Part shown: positions 8,128 through 15,951 of the stretch, one piece after another
Layout: each line of letters begins with the position of its first letter
Position numbering within the stretch: position 1 is the first letter of the stretch
Notes under the pieces: generated by a model
Told to the model about the DNA's origin: nothing
What the model saw: the letters and a program-made list of their open reading frames with translations, nothing else
Databases searched by the model: none
Assembly (NCBI RefSeq): GCF_009754945.1
Contig: NZ_WPIN01000006.1
Span: forward strand, 414,526-478,525
From: Spirosoma arboris
GTDB taxonomy: Bacteria; Bacteroidota; Bacteroidia; Cytophagales; Spirosomataceae
Direction: 5' to 3'
Length of the DNA: 64,000 nucleotides
Position numbers and translations under genes: made by a program

Positions 8128-9273
8128 ATGAAATCACTATTGCTCATTCTTGCTTTAACAGGGTCAATCGTACATTCGGGTCGCGCTCAACTCATTGATA
8201 CTTTACTTAATGTTGGCACCTATAGGCTTTATTTTACGATCAGTAAAGGAAAAGGTGTGCCAATCCTTTTTGAAGCGGGGGGAGGTGATGATGCCAGCGT
8301 GTGGAAAAATATCCTAAAGCCAATTGCCGCTATCACAGGCACCACCCTCATCGCCTATGATCGGGCTGGTTTCGGGAAAAGCAGTTTGGATACCAATCGG
8401 CATGGTATCGTAAATGGCATAATCGGATTAGAAACGGGCTTGCAGAAGTTGGGGTATACAGGTAACATTATATTGGTAGCTCATTCTCAAGGTGGTTTGT
8501 ATGCGAGCCTGTATGCGTTCAGGCATCCTAAGCAAGTGAAGGCCGCCGTATTGATTGATGCGACCACCCCTTGTTTTTATGAGGAAAATCGGCTGAGAGC
8601 GACCCAACATATCATTGATAAAGACCTGGCCAAGGTTAAGAAAACGAATCCTGGATCTTATTATCAGGGGTTAGATTTTAGTTCTAATATAAACTACGTT
8701 AGAAAAACGCCTTTTCCCCAACAGATTCCAGTAACCGATTTCGTTGCCGAAAATCCGCCATTTAGCGACGAAAAAGAGAGAGATGACTGGAAACAGTGTC
8801 ACCAGATGTTTGTGAGTGAATCACCTAATCGAAAAGGGATTATGGCTTATGGCTGTGGCCATTTTATTTTTGGTGATAATCCTCCGATGGTTATTAATGC
8901 CATTGTCGAAGCCTATGCTAAAACAGTGGATCAAGCAAAAAGTAATGAGATACTAAAACGGGGTATTGCCTATGCAATTGATGCGTCCAATACAAGAAAC
9001 AAAACGGAGGCTGCTTATCGACATTCGGAAGACAATCTAAATTCGTGGGGCTATCAATTATTGCAACAAGGTGATCTGCCAAAGGCGTTAAAGATATTCA
9101 AGCTAAATGTTGACTTATTCCCTGCTAGTTGGAATGTCTACGACAGTTACGGGGAGACCCTTTTAAAAAGCAATCAGAAAGAAGAAGCGATTAGAATGTA
9201 TAAAAAATCAATAGAACTAAATCCTGATAATAAAAACGGGAAAAAAGTACTGGAGGAAATCTCAAAACCATAA
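8128..9273 (+). CDS. Secreted alpha/beta hydrolase with C-terminal TPR repeats
   Basis: A 381-residue protein with a signal peptide (MKSLLLILALTGSIVHSGRA). The hydrolase domain (about 30-260) has the oxyanion segment FEAGGGDDASVW, the nucleophile elbow AHSQGG with Ser120, an Asp in VLIDATTP and a His in YGCGHFIFG. Residues about 300-381 form two or more tetratricopeptide repeats (NSWGYQLLQQGDLPKALKIF, SYGETLLKSNQKEEAIRMYK, KSIELNPDN). The fusion is known in Bacteroidota hydrolases and beta-lactamase-like proteins; TPRs probably bind a partner. It follows the esterase by 65 bp on the same strand. Confidence 0.85.
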   Translation: MKSLLLILALTGSIVHSGRAQLIDTLLNVGTYRLYFTISKGKGVPILFEAGGGDDASVWKNILKPIAAITGTTLIAYDRAGFGKSSLDTNRHGIVNGIIGLETGLQKLGYTGNIILVAHSQGGLYASLYAFRHPKQVKAAVLIDATTPCFYEENRLRATQHIIDKDLAKVKKTNPGSYYQGLDFSSNINYVRKTPFPQQIPVTDFVAENPPFSDEKERDDWKQCHQMFVSESPNRKGIMAYGCGHFIFGDNPPMVINAIVEAYAKTVDQAKSNEILKRGIAYAIDASNTRNKTEAAYRHSEDNLNSWGYQLLQQGDLPKALKIFKLNVDLFPASWNVYDSYGETLLKSNQKEEAIRMYKKSIELNPDNKNGKKVLEEISKP

Positions 9274-9430
9274 AATTAGTTTGAGTCTTTGCTATAAATT
9301 ATTGAATTAAAAGTAAATTAATCAGTTGCAACCAGGCAAACATTTTGCCGTGCCTTGTGTTCTTGCTCAAATAAAAACATCACCATAGCAGAACCATAAG
9401 GCAGCTTCTAAAGCTGTATTGACAAATGGT

Positions 9431-9901
9431 ATGAATCCACTACTATTCCTGGTTTTATTAGCTGGACTATTGAAGATACAGCAGGCAAATGCTCAGTGTA
9501 AAATAATATATCGAAGTCAGGACCTGACGGTACGGACAGATCAGGATTTAGTGGCCAGACCAGATACCGGCAACCACATTACTTCGATTGAGTCACGAGG
9601 AATTCTAAGCAAATACCTGGTTGTTCATTACGAACACACTAAAAGGGCGTTAATTCCTAAAAAGGAAATTTGGGGCTATATAGACAGTCAAAAAACAGCC
9701 TGGCGATCGTACCAGAAAGAACTCTTTCGGGTCATTAAGTACAATGAAGGTTGGGTAGAATACGTCATAAACCGCCCGGTTGGAACAAGGCTGACGCCTA
9801 CTTATAACGCAGTTATGTATAGCCGTACGCTAGATAGCCCCATTAGAACGAACTGGTCTCAGGCAATGGCTGATGTTCCTTTAGGACATATCATACGATA
9901 A
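9431..9901 (+). CDS. Small exported protein of unknown function
   Basis: A 156-residue protein from the ATG at 9431. A signal peptide (NPLLFLVLLAGLLKIQQANA) is followed by a mature part rich in Tyr, Arg and Lys with no motif I recognise. A TTG 12 nt upstream is in frame but would spoil the signal sequence. A 157-bp gap without a gene precedes it. Confidence 0.6.
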   Translation: MNPLLFLVLLAGLLKIQQANAQCKIIYRSQDLTVRTDQDLVARPDTGNHITSIESRGILSKYLVVHYEHTKRALIPKKEIWGYIDSQKTAWRSYQKELFRVIKYNEGWVEYVINRPVGTRLTPTYNAVMYSRTLDSPIRTNWSQAMADVPLGHIIR

Positions 9902-9919
9902 ATTTATCCTTGTCCGCAA

Positions 9920-10180
9920 TCAGGAGCGGTTAAATACATACCACATAAGCGCAACAAGAATAGATTCGATTATCCAGACATGCAGTGTATTGTGCTGAGC
10001 TAATCGGCGGACGAGAAAATGAAGCCCGACCGCTCCGGCCGCAATGGGAATACCGAAGATGAATTGCAGAACATTGTTCTCCTGCTTCATATCGACAAAG
10101 CCGTACAGAATGATAATAATACCCATCAACGCGACTATCATGAGTGGCGTAATCAGGCTAAATACCTTTGAAATATCCAT
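9920..10180 (-). CDS. Small integral membrane protein, hypothetical
   Basis: An 86-residue protein with three hydrophobic helices (about 10-28, 38-55, 68-83) joined by short polar loops. No family recognised. It is convergent with the exported protein that ends at 9901, with only 18 bp between the stops. Confidence 0.6.
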   Translation of the reverse strand: MDISKVFSLITPLMIVALMGIIIILYGFVDMKQENNVLQFIFGIPIAAGAVGLHFLVRRLAQHNTLHVWIIESILVALMWYVFNRS

Positions 10181-10419
10181 ATGTACGATTAGTTAGTAGT
10201 CAGGATGACCGTTTCTAGATCACCTGCCAATAGCCAAAATCAACAGGTACATAATGAATCATTGTTTATTGGATTATTCTATGATTAAACTTGCCTCCTC
10301 ATTCAAACAAAGGCTATTGAACGGCAATTATATAAGCTCATTTATCGGGTAAAAGAGGTCGTTTATCGGTATTTAGGGCCCAACGGTCTAGTAAATTCGC
10401 ACGTTTGCAGGTGTTGGCT

Positions 10420-10489
10420 TATCTTTGAACTATTAAAAGTATTAGATAGGATTAAGGAAAGCGGCCTGACTTTGTTTAGCCGCTTTTTT
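10420..10489 (+). ncRNA. Possible short RNA: promoter box plus intrinsic terminator
   Basis: In the gene-free stretch 10181-10615 a TATCTTTG box (10420-10427, matching TAnnTTTG) is followed about 55 nt later by the hairpin AAAGCGGC (10458-10465) / GCCGCTTTTTT (10479-10489). No ORF lies between, so the unit would make an RNA of roughly 55-60 nt. A second hairpin GGTAACGCC/GGCGTTACC sits at 10544-10585. The rest of the gap shows nothing. This could also be the remains of a gene's promoter and terminator. Confidence 0.35.
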
Positions 10490-10615
10490 GTATTAACCCA
10501 AGCTCTCCTTCAGACCAAAGACTACGACAATACTGGCAGATTAGGTAACGCCCGGACGTAGTCTCAGCCATCGCCAGGCGTTACCCAACTTGTTGTAATC
10601 TGGATTCACAAATCG

Positions 10616-10876
10616 TTAATGTGATTGCCAGGGAGGTGATAGTGTAAGTCCACCACCAACAAGTCCATTATCCGAATGTCCACCGTATAGGTTGACGCTT
10701 TTAATCAGGCTATTTCCTAAAAAACCGTGTGTCAGGCCGTTTCGTGATACATCACTGCCTGAGCCACTACTGGTACTTTTTGCCGACTTTTTGCCGAAAT
10801 ATTTATAAAGGCCATAACCCGCAGCCAACGCGGCTCCCAATGCAATTCCTGCAATAGCGGTCACTTTCTTATCCAT
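10616..10876 (-). CDS. Small membrane-anchored glycine/serine-rich protein
   Basis: An 86-residue protein from the ATG at 10876 (MDKKVTAIAG). One N-terminal transmembrane segment (VTAIAGIALGAALAAGYGLY) is followed by a short basic patch FGKKSAK and a Gly/Ser/Asn-rich tail. The form recalls YtxH-like envelope proteins. An in-frame ATG at 10900 is possible, but the 10876 start overlaps the stop of a small upstream ORF, which favours it. Confidence 0.55.
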   Translation of the reverse strand: MDKKVTAIAGIALGAALAAGYGLYKYFGKKSAKSTSSGSGSDVSRNGLTHGFLGNSLIKSVNLYGGHSDNGLVGGGLTLSPPWQSH

Positions 10877-11003
10877 GACTGTTCGTTCGATTGTTTTCAT
10901 ACGTAACAGGCGTTGGGGCAAATGGTTTTCGTAGGACTGACCATACCAACCCGCGTATTCTGTCTTTCTGACGTTTGGTGATTAGTCGTTTGAGCGTGGT
11001 CAT
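10869..11003 (-). CDS. Possible 44-aa basic small protein
   Basis: ATG at 11003 opens a 44-codon frame (starts MTTLKRLITKRQKDR) whose stop overlaps the start of the membrane-anchored protein at 10876 by 8 nt. It is strongly basic in its first 27 residues. No family recognised and no ribosome-binding site, which is normal for this phylum. It may be real and translationally coupled, or chance. Confidence 0.3.
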   Translation of the reverse strand: MTTLKRLITKRQKDRIRGLVWSVLRKPFAPTPVTYENNRTNSHG

Positions 11004-11145
11004 GACAGGAGGTTAGTAAATTATTGAGAGCTGGTAATTTTATTTTTAAGTAATTGATTTTCAAGTATTTATATTGTAAAAATAATAGACGCAATTAGCC
11101 CTGTTATTGTCGTATTTACCCCCTATCCAAGTCTTCACTGAGTAG

Positions 11146-11153
11146 TATCTTTG
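11146..11153 (+). promoter_or_regulatory. Candidate -7 box TATCTTTG for the VOC gene
   Basis: TATCTTTG matches TAnnTTTG and lies 27 nt before the ATG at 11181, a normal leader length. No convincing -33 TTTG seen. Confidence 0.45.
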
Positions 11154-11180
11154 TCATATAAACGTTAAAACAACATACTC

Positions 11181-11612
11181 ATGGCAACCAAAATCTTTTT
11201 AAACCTGCCCGTTAAAGACCTCAACAAATCCATCGAGTTTTTCACGCAGCTTGGCTACAGTTTCAATCCTCAGTTTACGGACGAGAATGCAACCTGCATG
11301 ATTATTAGCGAGGATATTTATGTCATGCTCTTAGTTGAGAAGTACTTTAAAACCTTCACTAAAAAAGAGATTGCGGATGCTACCAAAACCACCGAAGTAC
11401 TCATTTGCCTTTCGGCCGAAAGTCGTGAAGCTGTTGATGGGTTAGTAAGTAAAGCAGTGGCTGCAGGTGGTACTACGCCCAACGAGCCACAGGATCAGGG
11501 CTTTATGTACGGACATGGATTTCAGGACTTGGACGGCCACTTATGGGAAGTTATGTATATGGACCCCGCTGCCATTAATCAGGAGCAACCAGCAGCAGAG
11601 GCCAGTGCGTAG
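11181..11612 (+). CDS. VOC-superfamily protein (glyoxalase/bleomycin-resistance fold)
   Basis: A 143-residue single-domain protein of the vicinal oxygen chelate fold. It opens with FLNLPVKDLNKSIEFFTQLGY and closes with YGHGFQDLDGHLWEVMYMDP, in which the Glu of LWEV is a usual metal ligand position. The central part holds ICLSAESREAVDGLVSKAVA. This subgroup resembles the YdfE-like/lactoylglutathione-lyase-related proteins without a proven substrate. The Ala/Glu-rich tail is short. Closed by a terminator at 11641-11672. Confidence 0.85.
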   Translation: MATKIFLNLPVKDLNKSIEFFTQLGYSFNPQFTDENATCMIISEDIYVMLLVEKYFKTFTKKEIADATKTTEVLICLSAESREAVDGLVSKAVAAGGTTPNEPQDQGFMYGHGFQDLDGHLWEVMYMDPAAINQEQPAAEASA

Positions 11613-11640
11613 TAAAAAATTTATACAACCTGAAAAAACA

Positions 11641-11672
11641 GAAACCCCGACCAATGTTGCGGTCGGGGTTTC
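11641..11672. terminator. Bidirectional terminator between convergent genes
   Basis: GAAACCCCGACC (11641-11652) pairs with GGTCGGGGTTTC (11661-11672), preceded by an A-run and followed by T-rich sequence. It separates the VOC gene from the convergent gene ending at 11675. Confidence 0.85.
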
Positions 11673-11674
11673 TC

Positions 11675-11980
11675 TTAATTGCTTTCCACAAATTCTTTGT
11701 CTTCTAAAATGTGGACCACTTCAATGAGCGATTCGGTTTCGAGGTCATCCCAGGTAAATAGCTCATCAATTCGTTCATCAATTTTATAGGCTAATCCCTG
11801 TTCAGTGATCGCATTAAGTCCCTGACCTTCATATTCCCATTCTTCAGTCAGAGAGGCTTCGGCCATCACTTCGCCATTATGATTCTTTACATTCTTGCGA
11901 TATAATTGGCTGATCAGATTTTTAATTCTTGCCCGAAAGACCTCATGCTCTTCTATAAGCGTTTGTGCTGTTTGTTCCAT
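11675..11980 (-). CDS. Small acidic protein, hypothetical
   Basis: A 101-residue acidic cytoplasmic protein beginning MEQTAQTLIEEHEVFRARI, predicted mostly helical. No family recognised. It is followed upstream by a 180-bp gap that holds no visible gene or repeat. Confidence 0.6.
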   Translation of the reverse strand: MEQTAQTLIEEHEVFRARIKNLISQLYRKNVKNHNGEVMAEASLTEEWEYEGQGLNAITEQGLAYKIDERIDELFTWDDLETESLIEVVHILEDKEFVESN

Positions 11981-12159
11981 AGTACTATAAAAGTTACGGT
12001 GATAAGAAATAACTAATCTCGCGATTTATAGCTTAGACGAATTTTGGCGAAATAGTATCGAATTTTCGGTTAATATGATACCGCTTTGAGGGAGAATAAG
12101 CTATGAGTTATTAGAAAAGAGTGTCTATGAGGTAATCTGGTAACTTTTGTTCCTGATTC

Positions 12160-12384
12160 TTATTCTTTATTGTGGATGATTAACTTATCTACTTCCAGTT
12201 CACCAATTCGAAGCTTGCGAATATATCCTCGGCCAGCGCGAAACTGTCCGATGGCTAGTGTGCCAATGGCTAACGCACCTACAGCTAAGGCGCCAACGGC
12301 TAAAGCACCTACTGCCCATCGGCCAACGGCAACCTGCCCAATCGCGCGTTTACTTAGTTTTAAGGGTAATTTGAATCGTTTCAT
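12160..12384 (-). CDS. Small protein with AxGxL pentad repeats
   Basis: A 74-residue protein. After a basic start (MKRFKLPLKLSKR) it has seven consecutive five-residue units of the form A(V/I)Gxx: AIGQV, AVGRW, AVGAL three times, AIGTL, AIGQF, then RIGEL and EVDKL near the end. Regular pentads of this sort suggest a small beta-solenoid or a membrane-inserted Ala/Gly helix. The opposite strand is also open but gives a Pro/Thr-rich peptide, a reflection of the repeat. Function unknown. Confidence 0.6.
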   Translation of the reverse strand: MKRFKLPLKLSKRAIGQVAVGRWAVGALAVGALAVGALAIGTLAIGQFRAGRGYIRKLRIGELEVDKLIIHNKE

Positions 12385-12486
12385 AGTTTCTAAGATGTAA
12401 TGGCGATCAATGCCAGTCGTAATTATAAACAGAACTTAAGTTACCCTGACAGGTTTTAATGTATTATCCAATGGACTACACAGTTG

Positions 12487-13803
12487 ATGAAACAATTCTA
12501 TGCTATTTTAGCTAACTCACTGGTTGCCTCTTTAACCAATAATCTCGTCTGGTTTGCGGTTACTTTCTGGGTTTATTTAGAGACTAAATCGGTAGTAGCT
12601 ACCTCGTTGATGGCTGGCGTATATTCGGGTACGGTTGCGCTGTCCGGATTTTTTCTGGGCTCGTTGGTGGATCGATATAAGAAGAAGCATTCGATGATTT
12701 TTTCGAGCCTTGGGTCTCTCGTTTTATACGCCCTCTCATTTATCATTTTCATCACGACGCCAGAAAAAATCTTTAAAGACCCCGCCAGCCCAATTCTCTG
12801 GGTATTTATAGTGCTCTCACTGGTAGGGGCCATTGCCGGAAACATCCGAAGTATTGCACTCTCAACGCTTGTAACGGTGCTAATACCCGAAGATGGTCGG
12901 GATAAGGCAAACGGGATGGTGGGGACCACAAACGGGGTTTCCTTTCTGGTATCGTCAATTTTTAGTGGGCTAATTATTGGCTTTCTGGGCATCTTCTGGA
13001 TGCTGATTATCGCCATTGGTCTGACTGCTCTGGTGCTGATTCATGTGTGGGTTTTAGCGATTCCCGAAAAAGGAATTGCGCATGCCGAAGAGCACACCAA
13101 ACGCGTTGATATTCGGGGAACGATACGGGCTATTAATCTTGTACCGGGTTTGTTCGCACTTATCTTTTTCAATACCTTCAACAACTTTCTGGGGGGCGTA
13201 TTCATGTCGCTGATGGATGCCTACGGTCTGTCGTTGGTAACAGTCCAGACCTGGGGCGTTTTGTGGGGTGTGCTGAGCCTTGGGTTTATTATCGGCGGTC
13301 TGATTGTATCGAAAAAAGGACTTGGAAAACAGCCGCTTCGCACCCTGTTTCTGGCCAACATCGCTATGTGGACGATCTGTGTTTTCTTTACGATTCAGGC
13401 GTCGGTTATTCTGCTGGCGGTGGGCATGTTCATTTATCTATGCCTGATTCCGGTTGTGGAAGCGGCCGAGCAGACGATTCTGCAAAAGCTGATTTCGCCG
13501 GAGCGTCAGGGGCGGGTGTTTGGCTTTGCGCAAAGTATCGAACAGGCTGCTTCACCGATAACCGCGTTTATGATTGGCCCAATTGCGCAGCTCATTTTTA
13601 TTCCATTTATGACCACTGGAGCCGGTGTGGAGCTGATTGGTTCCTGGTTTGGAACTGGCAAGGATAGAGGGCTTGCTCTTTTGTTTACGGTCACTGGATT
13701 GATCGGCCTTATCATTACGATTATCGCTATGAAGTCCAAAGCCTACGACACACTATTGGAAAACTACCAAAAGCAGGCTGAACCTCAAGTGGTTGATGAG
13801 TAA
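12487..13803 (+). CDS. MFS transporter
   Basis: A 438-residue major facilitator protein with about 12 hydrophobic helices. The loop 2-3 signature is GSLVDRYKKKHSMIF, and a long central loop (EEHTKRVDIRGTIRA) separates the halves. It resembles the macrolide-efflux/MefA-like and enterobactin-exporter-like MFS group; the substrate is unknown. The ATG at 12487 is used; a TTG directly before it is in frame. Convergent with the DMT transporter gene (16 bp between stops). Confidence 0.85.
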   Translation: MKQFYAILANSLVASLTNNLVWFAVTFWVYLETKSVVATSLMAGVYSGTVALSGFFLGSLVDRYKKKHSMIFSSLGSLVLYALSFIIFITTPEKIFKDPASPILWVFIVLSLVGAIAGNIRSIALSTLVTVLIPEDGRDKANGMVGTTNGVSFLVSSIFSGLIIGFLGIFWMLIIAIGLTALVLIHVWVLAIPEKGIAHAEEHTKRVDIRGTIRAINLVPGLFALIFFNTFNNFLGGVFMSLMDAYGLSLVTVQTWGVLWGVLSLGFIIGGLIVSKKGLGKQPLRTLFLANIAMWTICVFFTIQASVILLAVGMFIYLCLIPVVEAAEQTILQKLISPERQGRVFGFAQSIEQAASPITAFMIGPIAQLIFIPFMTTGAGVELIGSWFGTGKDRGLALLFTVTGLIGLIITIIAMKSKAYDTLLENYQKQAEPQVVDE

Positions 13804-13819
13804 GCCTGTTACCTGGTCC

Positions 13820-14713
13820 TTACGTCACCACTAGCTTCTTCTCCCGCCGAACCAGGTAAACTGAAATCAGAATTCCCAGACAGGCCACGAAATGCCCGAA
13901 TGTAAACGGCTCATTGTCCAGAATGCCCCAGAAAATAGCGACAATAGGAATCACATAGGTTGTGGTACTCGCAAATAGGGGCGAAGAGCTTTGGATCAGT
14001 TTTGTGTGCAGCAACTGGGCCAGCGCTGTTCCTAGCAGACCCAGCGTTAACAAGGCGGCAACAGGTCCAATGCTGGCGTGAGAGAACTGGAAAATCTCAT
14101 AATTTGGGATCGCCACAAAAAAGAAGGCAAGCAACCCGTTCATCGTAACACTAACGGCACTCAATTGAAGTGGAGGAATATCGGCTAAATAATACTTTAC
14201 AATATTGATGTTCAGCCCATAGCAAAGAGTTGCCCCGATGACCAAAAACACATAGACATTGACCGATAATGTGGAACCATCTGACGATAACAAACTTAAG
14301 GCAACCGAACACGACAGCCCTAGTAACAGCCCAATTAGCTGAGAATACGAGTAGGTGTTTTTGAAGAAAAAGGTAGAAACCAGAAAAGTAAACGAAGGCG
14401 TCACCGCAATAAGAATCCCAGCGACCGAGCTCTGAATATGCTCCTGCGATAAGCTGAACAGGTAAGACGGAATCAGCATACTGAGCAGGCTGGATAACAG
14501 GATGATCGGTAGTTTTTTTCGAGGAATATGCCGGAAATACCTGAGCGCGAACGGTAGAAAGGCCACGCCTGCAGCAACTAGCCGAATGGTAGCAGCTGCT
14601 ACGTAACCAAAACCTTCCAGCCCTTTCTTAATCAGAATATAGCTGCTCCCCCAAATGAGCGATAACGCGATAAAATACAGCCATTTGTTGGCAGACGAGG
14701 AAGTACTTGTCAT
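13820..14713 (-). CDS. DMT-superfamily transporter (EamA family)
   Basis: A 297-residue membrane protein with ten hydrophobic helices in two EamA halves. Typical signatures are LIWGSSYILIKKGL in helix 1, and in the second half LGLLGTALAQLLHTKLI and ATTTYVIPIVAIFWGILDNEPF. The family exports amino acids, nucleosides or drugs; the substrate cannot be inferred. Its start is followed by a GC-rich hairpin at 14746-14775. Confidence 0.88.
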   Translation of the reverse strand: MTSTSSSANKWLYFIALSLIWGSSYILIKKGLEGFGYVAAATIRLVAAGVAFLPFALRYFRHIPRKKLPIILLSSLLSMLIPSYLFSLSQEHIQSSVAGILIAVTPSFTFLVSTFFFKNTYSYSQLIGLLLGLSCSVALSLLSSDGSTLSVNVYVFLVIGATLCYGLNINIVKYYLADIPPLQLSAVSVTMNGLLAFFFVAIPNYEIFQFSHASIGPVAALLTLGLLGTALAQLLHTKLIQSSSPLFASTTTYVIPIVAIFWGILDNEPFTFGHFVACLGILISVYLVRREKKLVVT

Positions 14714-14745
14714 GAGAGGTTAGTTTAGTATAATGGCTGTATTTT

Positions 14746-14775
14746 CTCCCCTCTCCCGTTTTGGGAGAGGGGCCG
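14746..14775. repeat. GC-rich hairpin (CCCCTCTCCC)
   Basis: CTCCCCTCTCCC pairs with GGGAGAGGGG around a short T-rich loop, just after the cupin gene stop on the minus strand. Member of the same CCCCTCCCC family as 1887-2045; may terminate transcription. Confidence 0.6.
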
Positions 14776-14787
14776 GGGGTGAGGGAG

Positions 14788-15219
14788 TTACTTCTCCAGA
14801 ACCGACGTCGGCTTACCAGGTTCAGCCACGAAAAAGACTAGCAATTTGGCCGGAACTGTCGAGCTGGTATTACGGGCTGAACTGTGTAGTCCATTACTGA
14901 ATTCATAGAACGTGTCCCCTTTCTTATACACACGCGTTTTGCCTTCGAAGGTAGATTCAAGTTCGCCTTCCAGTAGATAGCCGAACGTAGGACAGGGGTG
15001 GCGATGCGCGGGGGAGGAGCTGTTGGGTGGATAGTCCACAATAAGCATCTGGACTTCTCGATTGTCGATCCCTTTTTCGTTCAATAACTGCTGACGAATG
15101 ATAGAGCGACTTACGCTCGTAGGGCTGCTGCTGGTAGCCGCCGTATGGTCATGTTGAGCAAAGAGTTGGCCTGATAATGAACTTGCCAGTATGGTACTGA
15201 TAATGAGTAGTGTTTTCAT
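14788..15219 (-). CDS. Exported cupin-domain protein
   Basis: A 143-residue protein from the ATG at 15219 (MKTLLIISTILASSLSGQLF), which begins with a signal peptide; a longer frame from 15258 would place charged residues ahead of it. The cupin fold follows: SSPAHRHPCPTFGYLLEGEL carries two His and a Glu of cupin motif 1, and GDTFYEFSNGLHSSARN is motif 2 with a His. Probably binds a metal in the periplasm; reaction unknown. Confidence 0.82.
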   Translation of the reverse strand: MKTLLIISTILASSLSGQLFAQHDHTAATSSSPTSVSRSIIRQQLLNEKGIDNREVQMLIVDYPPNSSSPAHRHPCPTFGYLLEGELESTFEGKTRVYKKGDTFYEFSNGLHSSARNTSSTVPAKLLVFFVAEPGKPTSVLEK

Positions 15220-15318
15220 TTGAGAGTTAAGGGGAAATAATTTGTAGTGTTTATTCAAATGTATTGAAAGAATTATCCTAACCCTTCCCTTTGCGCTAAG
15301 ACATATGCCGAATTATTA

Positions 15319-15352
15319 GCCCCTCTCCTGATTTCAGGGAAGGGGTTGGGTT
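15319..15352. repeat. GC-rich hairpin (CCCCTCTCCTG)
   Basis: GCCCCTCTCCTG pairs imperfectly with CAGGGAAGGGG. Lies between the cupin gene and the AhpD-like gene on the minus strand, shortly after the latter's stop. Third member of the CCCCTCCCC family. Confidence 0.55.
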
Positions 15353-15370
15353 GGGGTTAATAACAAACCA

Positions 15371-15814
15371 TCAATCCACATCCGCAACCATATGCGTGGC
15401 GATTGCAATGCGATTCCAGCTGTTAATGGTGTTAATGACCAGAATAATCTGAGCGACTTTCTGTTCGCCGAGAAGAGTTACAAGATTGTCATACACGGCG
15501 TCGGATACGCCCTTGTTAGTCAACTGCGTCAATTCCTCAGTGAACCGCAAAACTGCCTGCTCAACTTCGGTGAAGAAGGGCGTTTCCCACCACGCACTTA
15601 GCGTATACAAACGCTGCTCGGTTTCGCCAATTCTACGGGCCTCTTTTGCGTGCATGTTCAGGCAATAGCCACAGCCATTCAACTGAGACACGCGCATTTT
15701 AATCAACTCCGTTAATATAGGATCAAGACCAAAAGAAGCTTGTTGTTTTACTGCTTCCATCATGGCCGTATACACTCTGGGTTCTACTGTTTTAACTTTT
15801 AATCTAGCTTTCAT
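15371..15814 (-). CDS. AhpD-like carboxymuconolactone decarboxylase-family protein
   Basis: A 147-residue all-helical protein. The redox motif is Cys48-Gly-Tyr-Cys51 with His55 (GCGYCLNMHAKEAR), as in AhpD alkylhydroperoxidase-like proteins; the rest (AWWETPFFTEVEQAVLRFTE, NRIAIATHM) fits the family. It is likely a peroxide-related thiol enzyme. It is divergent from the MocR regulator at 15952, and the operator-like repeats at 15905-15949 lie between the two genes, so co-regulation is probable. Confidence 0.88.
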   Translation of the reverse strand: MKARLKVKTVEPRVYTAMMEAVKQQASFGLDPILTELIKMRVSQLNGCGYCLNMHAKEARRIGETEQRLYTLSAWWETPFFTEVEQAVLRFTEELTQLTNKGVSDAVYDNLVTLLGEQKVAQIILVINTINSWNRIAIATHMVADVD

Positions 15815-15904
15815 AGCTGTAATTTATTACCTGGCAATACGTGTATTGACTTGTCGTGATTGCCACCAGTTCGTGTGTTTTGTCTCTACAAATGTCTATC
15901 TTTC

Positions 15905-15949
15905 CTGGACTACTTTATTAGTCCAGATATAACAAATAAGGTAGTCCAG
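15905..15949. promoter_or_regulatory. Likely MocR operator: three CTGGACTA/TAGTCCAG sites
   Basis: Three copies of one 8-bp site: CTGGACTA at 15905-15912, its complement TAGTCCAG at 15919-15926 and again at 15942-15949. The first two form an inverted repeat, the last two a direct repeat with 23-bp spacing. The last site ends 2 nt before the MocR start codon at 15952. MocR regulators often bind direct repeats, so autoregulation is likely. Confidence 0.6.
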
Positions 15950-15951
15950 TT

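Noticed and set aside
10897..11094. 65-codon minus-strand ORF
   Set aside because: Shares the region with the 44-aa ORF in another frame, has no clear coding character and a Lys/Leu/Tyr-rich start from AT-rich intergenic DNA.
12170..12400. Plus-strand ORF opposite the pentad-repeat protein
   Set aside because: Pro/Thr/Ala repeat with no start context; it is the complement of the Ala-Gly pentads, although the choice of strand is not certain.
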